From Eubacterium nodatum ATCC 33099 (lineage in GTDB: Bacteria > Bacillota > Clostridia > Peptostreptococcales > Anaerovoracaceae): a DNA stretch of 21,303 nt. The position numbers were made by a program, and so were the translations under genes. A model generated the notes under the pieces. It was not told the origin of the DNA and did not search any database. It worked only from the letters and a program-made list of their open reading frames with translations. Below are positions 1 through 7,289 of the stretch, piece by piece (within the stretch, counting starts at the first letter, position 1; every line of letters starts with the position of its first letter). Where the stretch lies: positions 1-21,303 of the forward strand of contig AZKM01000011.1 in assembly GCA_000510425.1 (NCBI GenBank), given 5' to 3'.

Positions 1-648
1 AATTTCTGCAAGTAAAAATCCACAAACAATATATCTATTTACATTTCATTATGCTTCTATTAAAACTCTTTTGCTTCTATGAAAGCCGCAGCAAGTAATT
101 TTAATTTACATTTCATTATGCTTCTATTAAAACCCAGCTGTAATAAAGACTCTCTATGAAATGATGGAAAATTTACATTTCATTATGCTTCTATTAAAAC
201 CGAGCAGGCACTTATATGTGATCTCGCAGAAGTCTAATTTACATTTCATTATGCTTCTATTAAAACAGATTAGCAAAGAGCAAAGACCTTAAAATCGAAA
301 AGATTTACATTTCATTATGCTTCTATTAAAACTTTTAGGGATTGTTATTGACCCAACGACTGAGGGCATATCTACATTTCATTATGCTTCTATTAAAACA
401 ACCAAGCTCAATTATTGCCTACCACTCATCGCAGAATTTACATTTCATTATGCTTCTATTAAAACCCTTTTATCTTCAGCTTAATAATAAAGCACATACA
501 AATTTACATTTCATTATGCTTCTATTAAAACATAGGGAGCTACTAACGGCATACATGATTTGGAGAGGATTTACATTTCATTATGCTTCTATTAAAACTA
601 CGAAAGATAGGTTGCACCTAGCAACAGGTTCTACTGATTTACATTTCA
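1..648. CRISPR. CRISPR array, right-hand end, continues off the left edge
   Basis: Nine 30-bp repeats start at 37, 104, 171, 237, 303, 370, 436, 502 and 569. Each begins ATTTACATTTC and ends CTATTAAAAC. All are identical except the copy at 370, which has T to C at its third base. Spacers are 36-38 bp and all different. Bases 1-36 have spacer length, so the array probably continues to the left. A tenth copy at 637 keeps only its first 12 bases and then diverges. Read on the minus strand the repeat begins GTTTTAATAG and ends AATGTAAAT, a form I associate with type I-B arrays of Clostridia. No cas gene is visible, so subtype and activity are inference. Strand is left open because two cues conflict: the repeat ending suggests minus, while the decayed right-hand copy suggests that the right side is the leader-distal end. 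Confidence 0.97.
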
Positions 649-797
649 CCCTTGTGTCAAGTATTGGATACATTTTTTCTTTCAGAAATTGCTTTTTTAA
701 GGTCAAGATTTTTGATCGCACTTGCTTTACACTTATTCATGGTGAAATTTTTGCACCTTGAAACTTAGCATAGCAATCAAGTTCTAAAATTTACTAC

Positions 798-1271
798 CTA
801 TTTCAACCTGTTCATAAGCTCTAAAATCATATCTACATCTGTAAAAAACAGATTGATTCCTCTTTTCTTCATAGCGATGACTTCCTTCAGCTTTGTCCGA
901 AGTTCTTTATCCAATTTTTTGTGTACCGTAATCGGATTCCCTTGAATCGTATGCACATGATCCAAATAAACCGCTTTAACCGGAAAGGCATTTTGTATCA
1001 AAAACGCATTTTCTTCCCCGGCAAATGTCCCAATTACAATCGTGCTACACTTTCCGTTTCTCTTTATTTTAGAAGCAACAATCTTTTTGTATTTTTCTAC
1101 TTTCGAGCTAATCGGTATCATCCAAAAAATATCTTTATTCTTTGAATCCTCAATTGCATAGTAATGCGGTCGATAATTTCCATTTTCCTTGTTGCTCATT
1201 AGAGAGGAATCTGACACATCAGAAAAGAAACGATCCTTTATATGATAAGAATATCCTTGTTTTACCTCCAT
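798..1271 (-). CDS. cptN: Type III toxin-antitoxin endoribonuclease toxin, CptN-like
   Basis: A 157-residue protein resembling the CptN branch of type III toxins, which are ToxN/AbiQ-fold endoribonucleases held inactive by a repeat RNA. Recognisable stretches are GYSYHIKDRFF near the N-terminus, NKENGNYRPHYYA, WMIPISSKVEKYKK, and IGTFAGEENAFLIQNAFPVK in the middle. I cannot assign catalytic residues by eye. A TTG at 1283 would extend the frame, but it lies in the T-tract of the upstream terminator. The ATG at 1271 has GGAGG five bases before it, so I chose it. The order promoter, RNA repeats, terminator, toxin is the standard type III layout, and the leaky terminator sets the RNA to toxin ratio. 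Such systems usually act in phage abortive infection or in stabilising mobile DNA. Assignment to CptN rather than ToxN or TenpN rests on protein resemblance and the 48-nt repeat length. Confidence 0.85.
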   Translation of the reverse strand: MEVKQGYSYHIKDRFFSDVSDSSLMSNKENGNYRPHYYAIEDSKNKDIFWMIPISSKVEKYKKIVASKIKRNGKCSTIVIGTFAGEENAFLIQNAFPVKAVYLDHVHTIQGNPITVHKKLDKELRTKLKEVIAMKKRGINLFFTDVDMILELMNRLK

Positions 1272-1281
1272 ACAAACCTCC

Positions 1282-1315
1282 AAAAAAATCCCTCTATCAT
1301 TTTGATTAGAGGGAT
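1282..1315 (-). terminator. Rho-independent terminator between antitoxin RNA and toxin gene
   Basis: On the minus strand a 9-bp perfect stem (ATCCCTCTA with TAGAGGGAT, plus strand 1288-1296 and 1307-1315) is followed by seven T (1288 to 1282) and directly by the toxin gene's GGAGG. In type III systems this terminator lets most transcripts stop as antitoxin RNA while a minority read through to make toxin mRNA. Confidence 0.93.
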
Positions 1316-1456
1316 TTACGCACTATATTATTTATACCCCACCCATATAGTAAGTGGCTACATTTACGCACCGAATTATTTATATCCCACACCATCGGCA
1401 AGTGGCTAAATTACACCTCATAATTTTATATCCCGTCCTATGAGAAACGGCTAACA
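1315..1456 (-). ncRNA. cptI: CptI-like antitoxin RNA, three tandem pseudoknot repeats
   Basis: Three tandem repeats on a 48-nt period (1315-1362, 1363-1410, about 1411-1456), the last more divergent. Each can fold as an H-type pseudoknot with stem 1 and stem 2 interleaved. Stem 1 pairs 1322-1328 with 1345-1351 in the first repeat, 1371-1374 with 1395-1398 in the second, and 1417-1422 with 1439-1444 in the third. Its sequence differs in all three repeats yet stays complementary. Stem 2 is CCAC with GTGG in the first two repeats (1339-1342 with 1354-1357; 1387-1390 with 1402-1405) and CCGT with ACGG in the third (1433-1436 with 1447-1450). Just outside stem 1 each repeat has a C/A pair in plus-strand terms. 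That becomes a G-U wobble only in minus-strand RNA, which supports the strand. The toxin is expected to cut the transcript into single repeats and bind them. Confidence 0.88.
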
Positions 1457-1469
1457 TTTGCTTGCCTAA

Positions 1470-1498
1470 ATTATAGCATATGATTCGTTTTTTTACAA
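1470..1498 (-). promoter_or_regulatory. Sigma-A type promoter of the antitoxin RNA
   Basis: On the minus strand a perfect TATAAT (1475 to 1470) is preceded by TTGTAA (1498 to 1493) with a 17-bp spacer. Transcription would start near 1463, just before the first antitoxin repeat, as expected for a type III locus. Confidence 0.8.
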
Positions 1499-1546
1499 CA
1501 CCCAAGTTATTAAAATAAGACTGGCACAAAAAGTATTTCCCGAAGT

Positions 1547-1571
1547 TTGAGGTGAAATTATTACACCTCAA
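1547..1571 (-). terminator. Hairpin over the stop codon of the first recombinase gene, possible weak terminator
   Basis: TTGAGGTG (1547-1554) and CACCTCAA (1564-1571) form a perfect 8-bp inverted repeat around a 9-nt loop that contains the TAA stop. No T-tract follows on the minus strand, so it may stabilise mRNA, or mark the element end, rather than terminate. Confidence 0.45.
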
Positions 1572-3105
1572 GTCGACCACCTTCCTCAAATTTCCAAACA
1601 ATCTCTACCTTGTCCTTGTCATAAACATGGATTCTGTCTATCACTTCGTTGATCCAGTCTAAAACAAGTTCTCCTTCTGCTACCGCTTCTCTTAGCTTAT
1701 CGACATTCATATGATGCCTTAAAGCTGCATTTTCTTGTATCTTATCCTCTATGACCGATATTTCCTGTTCGATATCCCTCGTTCTTTGTGTCAGGGTTTC
1801 TCGTTTTGCGAAATACTCATCTTTCTCTATGATACCTTGTTTATGCCTTTCATAACACTGCATTTTGGAAATTTGATTCTTTTGCTGTTCCGCTTCCAGT
1901 CTTTTCTTTCGCTCAAGCAGGCTTTCACAAATACTTTCCCTGACTCTATACTCAATCCTTCTCGTCTGTTCTTCCTCAAGAAAATGCTCGGTATAAAGCT
2001 GAATTTCTTTTGACACGATTTCTTCCAGTACCGAGGCTTGTATCTTTCCTTTCATGCAGCCACAGTCTTTTGCCTTATACCGATATGGACAATAATATCC
2101 GTCACTTTTTCCGGAGTAAACGGTATAGCTCATCTTATGATGGCATTTCCCGCAATAGACCTTATCCTGAAGAATATGAAAATGCTTCCGTTCTCGGCTG
2201 ATATGTTTTGCATTGCTGCTTAATCGGTTTTGAACTTCCGCAAAATCCTCTTGGGATATGATGGCTTCGTGCATATTTTCCCGTATAATCCAGTCCTCGC
2301 TATCCGTCCATTGTCGATGATCCGAGCCGACTTCATACACTCTGGTCTTTCCGCCGACAATTGCTCCGGTATAAACTCGTTGGGTTAAGAGATAGCGAAC
2401 AATCTGTCCTGTCCAAATTCCGCTTCCTCTTTTCAGTCCTATGTGCTTTCCGGGTGTTAAGACTTTTCTCTCATTCAAGTCTTTGGCAATCGCAAGCATA
2501 CTTTCTCCGCTTAAATATCTTGCAAACACTTCTTTCACGATCGGTCTTACTGCTTCATCGACAATGAGCTGATGATGGTCATTTTCGTCTTTTACATATC
2601 CATAGGGTGCTTTTGATCCAAAGTAATAGCCTTTATCTTGTCTGATTTTAACGGAGGAACGAATTTTCTGTGAGATGTCCTTGGAATAGTAGTCATAGAC
2701 AAGATTCTTAAAAGGAATTTCCAAACTGCTGATTCCGTTTTCGTTGTTCTTACTGTCATAATTGTCATTCACAGAAATAAACCGAACTTGCATAAAGGGA
2801 AAAATCTGCTCTATATAGGCTCCGGATTCGATATAATCTCTGGCAAAACGAGATAAGTCTTTTACGAGTATGGTCTTTACTTCATTTTTCTTTACAAGAG
2901 CAATCATCTTTTGAAATGCGGGGCGATTAAAGTTTGTTCCGGTATAACCGTCATCAATGTGTTCCCTGATCTGAACACCTGTAAATTCTTCACTTGAGCG
3001 GATATAGTCTTTTAAGATTTCTCTTTGGGAAGTGATACTGTTGCTTTCGTCTTGCTGATCGCCATCTTCCAATGAAAGTCTTAGATAAAAATCTACGGTA
3101 TTCAT
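1561..3105 (-). CDS. Large serine recombinase 1 (site-specific integrase/resolvase family)
   Basis: A 514-residue serine recombinase, the enzyme class that cuts and rejoins att sites through a phosphoserine link. The N-terminal catalytic domain has the nucleophile Ser11 in YLRLS and the arginine-rich active-site motif KDLSRFARDY near residues 82-91. A recombinase DNA-binding domain follows at about 165-300. A zinc ribbon uses C318, C321, C339 and C348. A charged helical, coiled-coil-like region at about 370-460 precedes the C-terminal tail. Length and domain order match intact transposon recombinases. The ATG has an AAGGTGAT ribosome site that lies inside the 3' end of the next upstream gene, four bases away, so translation is probably coupled. 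It is the last gene of a three-recombinase operon and nearest the presumed element end. Confidence 0.95.
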   Translation of the reverse strand: MNTVDFYLRLSLEDGDQQDESNSITSQREILKDYIRSSEEFTGVQIREHIDDGYTGTNFNRPAFQKMIALVKKNEVKTILVKDLSRFARDYIESGAYIEQIFPFMQVRFISVNDNYDSKNNENGISSLEIPFKNLVYDYYSKDISQKIRSSVKIRQDKGYYFGSKAPYGYVKDENDHHQLIVDEAVRPIVKEVFARYLSGESMLAIAKDLNERKVLTPGKHIGLKRGSGIWTGQIVRYLLTQRVYTGAIVGGKTRVYEVGSDHRQWTDSEDWIIRENMHEAIISQEDFAEVQNRLSSNAKHISRERKHFHILQDKVYCGKCHHKMSYTVYSGKSDGYYCPYRYKAKDCGCMKGKIQASVLEEIVSKEIQLYTEHFLEEEQTRRIEYRVRESICESLLERKKRLEAEQQKNQISKMQCYERHKQGIIEKDEYFAKRETLTQRTRDIEQEISVIEDKIQENAALRHHMNVDKLREAVAEGELVLDWINEVIDRIHVYDKDKVEIVWKFEEGGRLEV

Positions 3106-3109
3106 ATCA

Positions 3110-4789
3110 TCACCTTTTTACCTTTCTTCCGAGTTTTTCGGTAATGACCGGTGTTTCTTCAAAGTTGAATTGGATTTCTACCGTATGGTCTTTTCCGATG
3201 AATATCTTGTCAATGATAGCCCTCACAAACTCTTTGTCCCATTTCTTCGTCTTGCCCTTAAAGAGAGCTTTCAGATACTTGTGCTTTTCTTCGAGCCTTC
3301 GTTTTTCTTCTTCAAAGATGGCAATTTGCTTTTCTTTTAGGTGTTCCAGTTCTTTTTTCTTCTGATGAAGATGTTCCTTTTCTCTTTCAAAATCTTCCTT
3401 TCTCCAATCTCCCAAGACATACTTTTCGTAATACTCACTTTGAAGCCTGCTCAGTCCTGAAATTCTTCTGCCGATTTCTGTCAGTTCTTTTTCCTTTTTC
3501 TTATCCATCTCTATTTTAAGATTGTCATAAGCATTCAGATAAGCCTTATAACTTTTACTGTTATTTAAAAGAATAGCATCAAAGGCTGCTTTAACAGTTT
3601 TTTCAAGAGTAGCCTCTGTAATAGATGTTCCGCATTTTTCTGTTGTAAATTCTCTGAACCGATTACAGCTAAAATAAAATACAGTTTTATTACCGCTTTT
3701 TTGCCTGTGTACGCTCATTTTTCTCTTACAAATCCCACAATAGAGTTTTCCTCTAAATACTGTATCATCCTTAGCATTCTTATTTTCTTTTCTGCTATTT
3801 TTAATGGAATTAGATTTTGAGGAAATTTTCTCCTGTACCTTTTCAAATGTATCAAGCGAGATAATTGCTTCATGGGCATCTTCTGTTATTGTCCAATGTT
3901 CTTCGTCAAGCCTTTCTCTCTTTTTGCCTTCAAATAAATGCTTTTGATTTCTGCCTTGAATGAGTGTTCCTGTATATACACGATTTTTAAGCACTTGTAA
4001 TATTGTTGTTGGCATCCAAGCTCTTATAAGTTCATTTTCATCAGCTTTAGCTTTTCCAAACTTCCTATAATCAGTTGCTATATATACTTTCTTTTCAAGC
4101 AGTAACTTTGAAATATCAAGTGTACTAAATCCCTTCAAATACGCATCAAAGATTTCTTTTACGATGGAAGCTGTATTTTCGTCAACATATAACCGTCTTA
4201 CTCCATCTTCATCTTTTCTTGCTGTATAGCCATAAGGAGCTGCACCACAAATAAATCCACCCTGCTTAATTCTCATCTGATGAGAGCTTGATACTTTCTT
4301 TGAAATATCCGTTGCATAGGTTTCATTGACGATATTTTTTAGAATGACCTCCAGTGATTTATTAGGATCGTCCATGTGGAAGGTATCTAAATTGTCATTG
4401 ACCGCCACAAATCTCACCCCAAGAAACGGGAAGATCTTTTCAATGAAATTGCCAAGTTCCGTATAGTTTCTTCCAAACCTTGATAGGTCTTTTACAACAA
4501 TGCAGTTAACTTTCCCCATTCGTACTTCATCCATCAAGTTTTCAAAGTCCGGTCGCTCGAAATCCGTTCCCGTCTTTGCAATATCTTTATAGATCCCTGC
4601 CAAACTGAAATCCTCACTTTTTTGAATAAAGCTCTCGCAAAGAGCAATCTGATTTTCAATGGAGTCGCTCGGTTTTTCTTTTTTATCTCTTGAGATTCTT
4701 GCATAGATTGCCGTTTGAAAGCTGTTTATACTTTCTTTGTTTAGCAGTATTTCTTCCGACTTCATTCTTCTGCTTGCTGTTCTTGCCAT
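3110..4789 (-). CDS. Large serine recombinase 2
   Basis: A 559-residue serine recombinase with all landmarks intact. It has a 20-30 residue extension before the catalytic domain, Ser33 in YARIS, KDLSRFGRNY near 100-109, a DNA-binding domain at about 180-325, and a zinc ribbon with C351, C354, C375 and C386. A long lysine/glutamate-rich coiled coil covers about 420-515. The ATG follows the TAG of the upstream recombinase with no gap, and AGGTGG five bases upstream is embedded in that gene's last codons. It is clearly diverged from its two neighbours, so the three genes are not a recent tandem duplication. By eye the middle of the gene (about 3540-4330) looks AT-richer than its ends, which may mean it is mosaic. 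Its separate role beside the other two recombinases is unknown. Confidence 0.95.
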   Translation of the reverse strand: MARTASRRMKSEEILLNKESINSFQTAIYARISRDKKEKPSDSIENQIALCESFIQKSEDFSLAGIYKDIAKTGTDFERPDFENLMDEVRMGKVNCIVVKDLSRFGRNYTELGNFIEKIFPFLGVRFVAVNDNLDTFHMDDPNKSLEVILKNIVNETYATDISKKVSSSHQMRIKQGGFICGAAPYGYTARKDEDGVRRLYVDENTASIVKEIFDAYLKGFSTLDISKLLLEKKVYIATDYRKFGKAKADENELIRAWMPTTILQVLKNRVYTGTLIQGRNQKHLFEGKKRERLDEEHWTITEDAHEAIISLDTFEKVQEKISSKSNSIKNSRKENKNAKDDTVFRGKLYCGICKRKMSVHRQKSGNKTVFYFSCNRFREFTTEKCGTSITEATLEKTVKAAFDAILLNNSKSYKAYLNAYDNLKIEMDKKKEKELTEIGRRISGLSRLQSEYYEKYVLGDWRKEDFEREKEHLHQKKKELEHLKEKQIAIFEEEKRRLEEKHKYLKALFKGKTKKWDKEFVRAIIDKIFIGKDHTVEIQFNFEETPVITEKLGRKVKR

Positions 4790-6451
4790 CTATACCACCT
4801 CCCTGATTTCAGGAGTTTGAGAGGTATAGCTGCTTAACTTATCCAGAATCTCTATCGTTTCGTCATAGTTAAACTGAATTTCAATTTTCTTATCTTCTAA
4901 AACATAGATTTTATCAACAAGTCGAACAAGGAGTCCTCTTTCTAAAGTACCGATGTTTTGATACTTTTTGATATCTGCAAGGAAATTCTGATTGCCCAAA
5001 CTCTTTTTATAGAGCCTTGCAATTTCTTTGCTCTGCTTTTCTAAAATCAGCTCACTTTCTACGATACGATTCGTGTAAAACTCTCTCATATCATAGAATT
5101 CTTCTTCCACAATAATGCCTTCTTTCAAATCTTGGTAAAGGGAAGATTTTAGAAGCTCAAATTTCGCCTTGCTTTTCTTGGTATATTCCTGTCTTTTATC
5201 TATTCTTTGAAACAGTTCATAGGATACTTCCATCTCTTTGATTTTCTCTGAAATGGTTTCATACTCTCCGAGGCATTGAATATAGTGCCGAATCATTTCA
5301 AGCACTGTTCTTTGTAATTCTTCCTGCTTTATGGAATGCCTGCTGCAATCTTGTCCCTTATTGTATGAGGAGCAAATATAATAGATAGTCGGTGTTTTCC
5401 CTCGTTTATCGACTTTCTTTGTCATCTGTGCGTTACAGTCTTTGCAAAAGAGAAGTCCGGAAAACAAATCCGCTTTTTCTCCGACATTTTTTGCCTTTAT
5501 ATCACATTTCAAAAGTTTTTGGACGATTTCAAAGTCATGGGGATCAATAATTGCCTCATGGTTATCTTCAATTTCAATCCAATCGCTTTTATCTTTGGAA
5601 ACCACTTTATCCAGCTTATAATTGATTTTTTCTCGTTTTCCCTGTTGAAGTGTTCCAATATAGACCTCATTGGTTAAAATGCGATTGACCGCAGGCGTAT
5701 CCCACTTGGCAACCGCCTTTGTGCTGAAGCCTGTCTTATACCTTATTCCCTTTGCCTTTTTATGCTCCATCGGTGAGGGGATTCCATTATCGTTTAAGTG
5801 TTTGGCAATTGAATAGGAGCTGTATCCTTCCAGTTTCATGGAGAAGATTTTTCGCACCACATATTCCACTTCTTTATCAATTACTATTTTGTGCTTATCT
5901 TCTTCATCTTTTTCATAACCGTAAGGAGCATAGTTTGATATAAACTGTCCTTGTTTTCTCTTTACTTTACAAACACTTCTGACCTTTGCGGAGGTATCCC
6001 TGCAATAGTTGTCGTTGATGAAATTCTTAAAAGGAATCACCAGATTCTTTTCCGTTTCACTGGCTGTGAAGCTGTCATAATTGTCATTTAAGGCAATGAA
6101 CCTGATGTCAAGAGAGGGAAACACTCTTTGCAAATATCTTCCGCTATCAATATAATCTCTGCCGAAACGGGATAAATCTTTTACCACAATGCAGTTGATA
6201 CTGCCTGTGATGACATCCTCCATCATTTCTTTAAATGCCGGTCGCTCAAAATTGATTCCTGAATATCCGTCATCTACATATTCGCTTGCAAGCTCCATCT
6301 CCTCATTTTTATCAATGTAATCTTGGATTTGAAGTCTTTGATTGGAAATACTGTTGCTTTCCGCTTTGAAATCTTTATCGTATTTTTCGTCATCCTGAGA
6401 TAACCGAAGATACATGGCTACCCGATAGGTATCCGAAATTCTTTTAGACAT
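4790..6451 (-). CDS. Large serine recombinase 3, first gene of the recombinase operon
   Basis: A 553-residue serine recombinase. The catalytic domain has Ser18 in YLRLS and KDLSRFGRDY near 91-100. The DNA-binding domain spans about 175-320. The zinc ribbon uses C336, C339, C360 and C369, and a helical coiled-coil-like region covers about 375-480. The ATG at 6451 has TGGAGG seven bases upstream. It starts a polycistron of three recombinases that abut within four bases. A candidate promoter with TATAAT lies at 6550-6558. More than one serine recombinase may cooperate, as CcrA and CcrB do in SCC elements, or one may work at att sites while others are leftovers of older insertions. The sequence does not decide this. 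No small excisionase gene is visible nearby; serine recombinases may instead use an unrelated directionality factor. Confidence 0.95.
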   Translation of the reverse strand: MSKRISDTYRVAMYLRLSQDDEKYDKDFKAESNSISNQRLQIQDYIDKNEEMELASEYVDDGYSGINFERPAFKEMMEDVITGSINCIVVKDLSRFGRDYIDSGRYLQRVFPSLDIRFIALNDNYDSFTASETEKNLVIPFKNFINDNYCRDTSAKVRSVCKVKRKQGQFISNYAPYGYEKDEEDKHKIVIDKEVEYVVRKIFSMKLEGYSSYSIAKHLNDNGIPSPMEHKKAKGIRYKTGFSTKAVAKWDTPAVNRILTNEVYIGTLQQGKREKINYKLDKVVSKDKSDWIEIEDNHEAIIDPHDFEIVQKLLKCDIKAKNVGEKADLFSGLLFCKDCNAQMTKKVDKRGKTPTIYYICSSYNKGQDCSRHSIKQEELQRTVLEMIRHYIQCLGEYETISEKIKEMEVSYELFQRIDKRQEYTKKSKAKFELLKSSLYQDLKEGIIVEEEFYDMREFYTNRIVESELILEKQSKEIARLYKKSLGNQNFLADIKKYQNIGTLERGLLVRLVDKIYVLEDKKIEIQFNYDETIEILDKLSSYTSQTPEIREVV

Positions 6452-6549
6452 AACAAAACCTCCAAACTTTCATATTCTTTTTCAAGAGAAATATGATAAC
6501 TTGGAGTCTTTTCAAGCACTTATTTAAGTTGTATCCCTATTTGATTCGT

Positions 6550-6558
6550 ATTATACCA
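6550..6558 (-). promoter_or_regulatory. Extended -10 promoter element upstream of the recombinase operon
   Basis: The minus strand reads TGGTATAAT, a perfect -10 with the TG extension; no convincing -35 is seen at 17 bp. It lies about 100 bases before the first recombinase start and just after the stop of the DUF6870-like gene, so it can drive the recombinase operon. Confidence 0.55.
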
Positions 6559-6595
6559 TAAATTCGTAAAAAAGTCTGCCCCTTTTATCATATTT

Positions 6596-6826
6596 TTAAT
6601 CAAGCAGCATCACTTTCTTTTCTAAATAGGACAAAAAGCAATCCGCTAAGCTTCTTCCGTTCCCTGCATAACTGCATTTGACGATAACATTTCCGACTTT
6701 CATAAAATACATGGAAAGCGGATCCATTTTTTTCTTGTTCTTTATATCTTCAATGTCCGGAACGAGTCTTTGATCAATCTCATTCACTGACATATTTTTA
6801 TATCTTGTTAATTCTTCTGTGTCCAT
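6596..6826 (-). CDS. Small DUF6870-like protein of conjugative elements
   Basis: A 76-residue acidic protein. The N-terminal part reads ELTRYKNMSVNEIDQRLV and continues with PDIEDIKNKK. The C-terminal half has the pattern KVGNVIVKCSYAGNGRSLAD followed by a hydrophobic helix. This matches, from memory, small proteins carried by Firmicute conjugative transposons and labelled DUF6870, whose function is unknown. The frame is open further upstream to 6910, but the ATG at 6826 has GGAAGGAG seven bases before it and starts the conserved part. Its place between the sigma-like gene and the recombinases is usual for these elements and suggests a role in mobility control; that is inference. Confidence 0.65.
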   Translation of the reverse strand: MDTEELTRYKNMSVNEIDQRLVPDIEDIKNKKKMDPLSMYFMKVGNVIVKCSYAGNGRSLADCFLSYLEKKVMLLD

Positions 6827-6845
6827 AAAAAAGCTCCTTCCACCG

Positions 6846-6899
6846 TTATTTTCTTTCTTTAAGTTTTTTGACATTGGTAGGTGTCTTGGCTGACAACAT
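6846..6899 (-). CDS. 17-codon ORF upstream of the DUF6870-like gene, possible leader peptide
   Basis: ATG at 6899 follows GGAGGTGA by a slightly long gap and encodes MLSAKTPTNVKKLKERK before a TAA, ending 19 bases before the next ATG. The peptide is very basic. It could be a coupling or leader ORF, or the truncated start of a lost gene. There is no family match that I can name; support is the ribosome site and the position. Confidence 0.35.
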   Translation of the reverse strand: MLSAKTPTNVKKLKERK

Positions 6900-7231
6900 A
6901 GGAATCTCACCTCCGCCTCTTATTCCAGACGAGCCGGCATAAACTATTGAAGTATCATTATCACTGCTTATTTCAACGAACAGATTGCCACCTCTGTTTT
7001 TTATGTTTTCTTATTTCTCGCTCGCTTTCTTATTCCCTTGGTTTACCCAGTATTCATAAAACCGAAATCTCTCAGCAGAAAGGTCTTGGCGTAAGTCATA
7101 ATTCTCCACAAGCAGATAAAGTCCTACCTTGGTCTATTCAGTTGTCAAAGAACAAAATATTTGAAAGGGATTTTTCTTTCTATTTTCCAATTTGCCATAG
7201 CAACCTATCTCTTATAAAAGAAAGTAAAAGA
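6900..7231. other. Gene-poor stretch between the small ORF and the sigma-like gene
   Basis: I see no convincing coding region on either strand. A plus-strand frame from 6947 to 7258 lacks a ribosome site and family resemblance. On the minus strand a TTGACA lies near 7143 (in TTTGACAACTGAATAG) without a good -10 at 17 bp. A promoter for the downstream small genes is likely here but cannot be placed firmly. Confidence 0.5.
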
Positions 7232-7271
7232 GGTCAAACTCCCCTTCACTTTATATAAGGAAAATTTGACC
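7232..7271 (-). terminator. Terminator-like hairpin after the sigma-like gene
   Basis: GGTCAAA (7232-7238) pairs with TTTGACC (7265-7271), with an inner CCTT/AAGG pairing. On the minus strand it is followed by a T-rich, interrupted tract (TCTTTTACTTTCTTTT). It lies about 20 bases after the sigma-like gene's stop. Confidence 0.55.
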
Positions 7272-7289
7272 CCTTTGGTTACCGAAATT

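Noticed and set aside
342..761. 139-codon plus-strand frame with a repeated LHFIMLLLK peptide
   Set aside because: It lies across the CRISPR array; the repeated peptide is just the translated CRISPR repeat, and there is no ribosome site.
1272..1283. TTG start adding four residues to the toxin
   Set aside because: The TTG lies in the T-tract of the terminator and overlaps the ribosome site used by the ATG at 1271.
1380..1601. 73-codon minus-strand frame overlapping the antitoxin RNA repeats
   Set aside because: It has no ribosome site or family resemblance, and the DNA is better explained by the promoter and pseudoknot repeats of the antitoxin RNA.
7143..7214. MANWKIERKIPFKYFVL, a 17-codon minus-strand ORF after the sigma-like gene
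   Set aside because: The ribosome site is weak and the frame ends within a TTGACA-like promoter hexamer; there is not enough support to call it a gene.
6947..7258. 103-codon plus-strand frame in the gap before the sigma-like gene
   Set aside because: No ribosome site, a low-complexity, Ser/Leu/Phe-rich translation, and it runs against the neighbouring genes and through a terminator hairpin.
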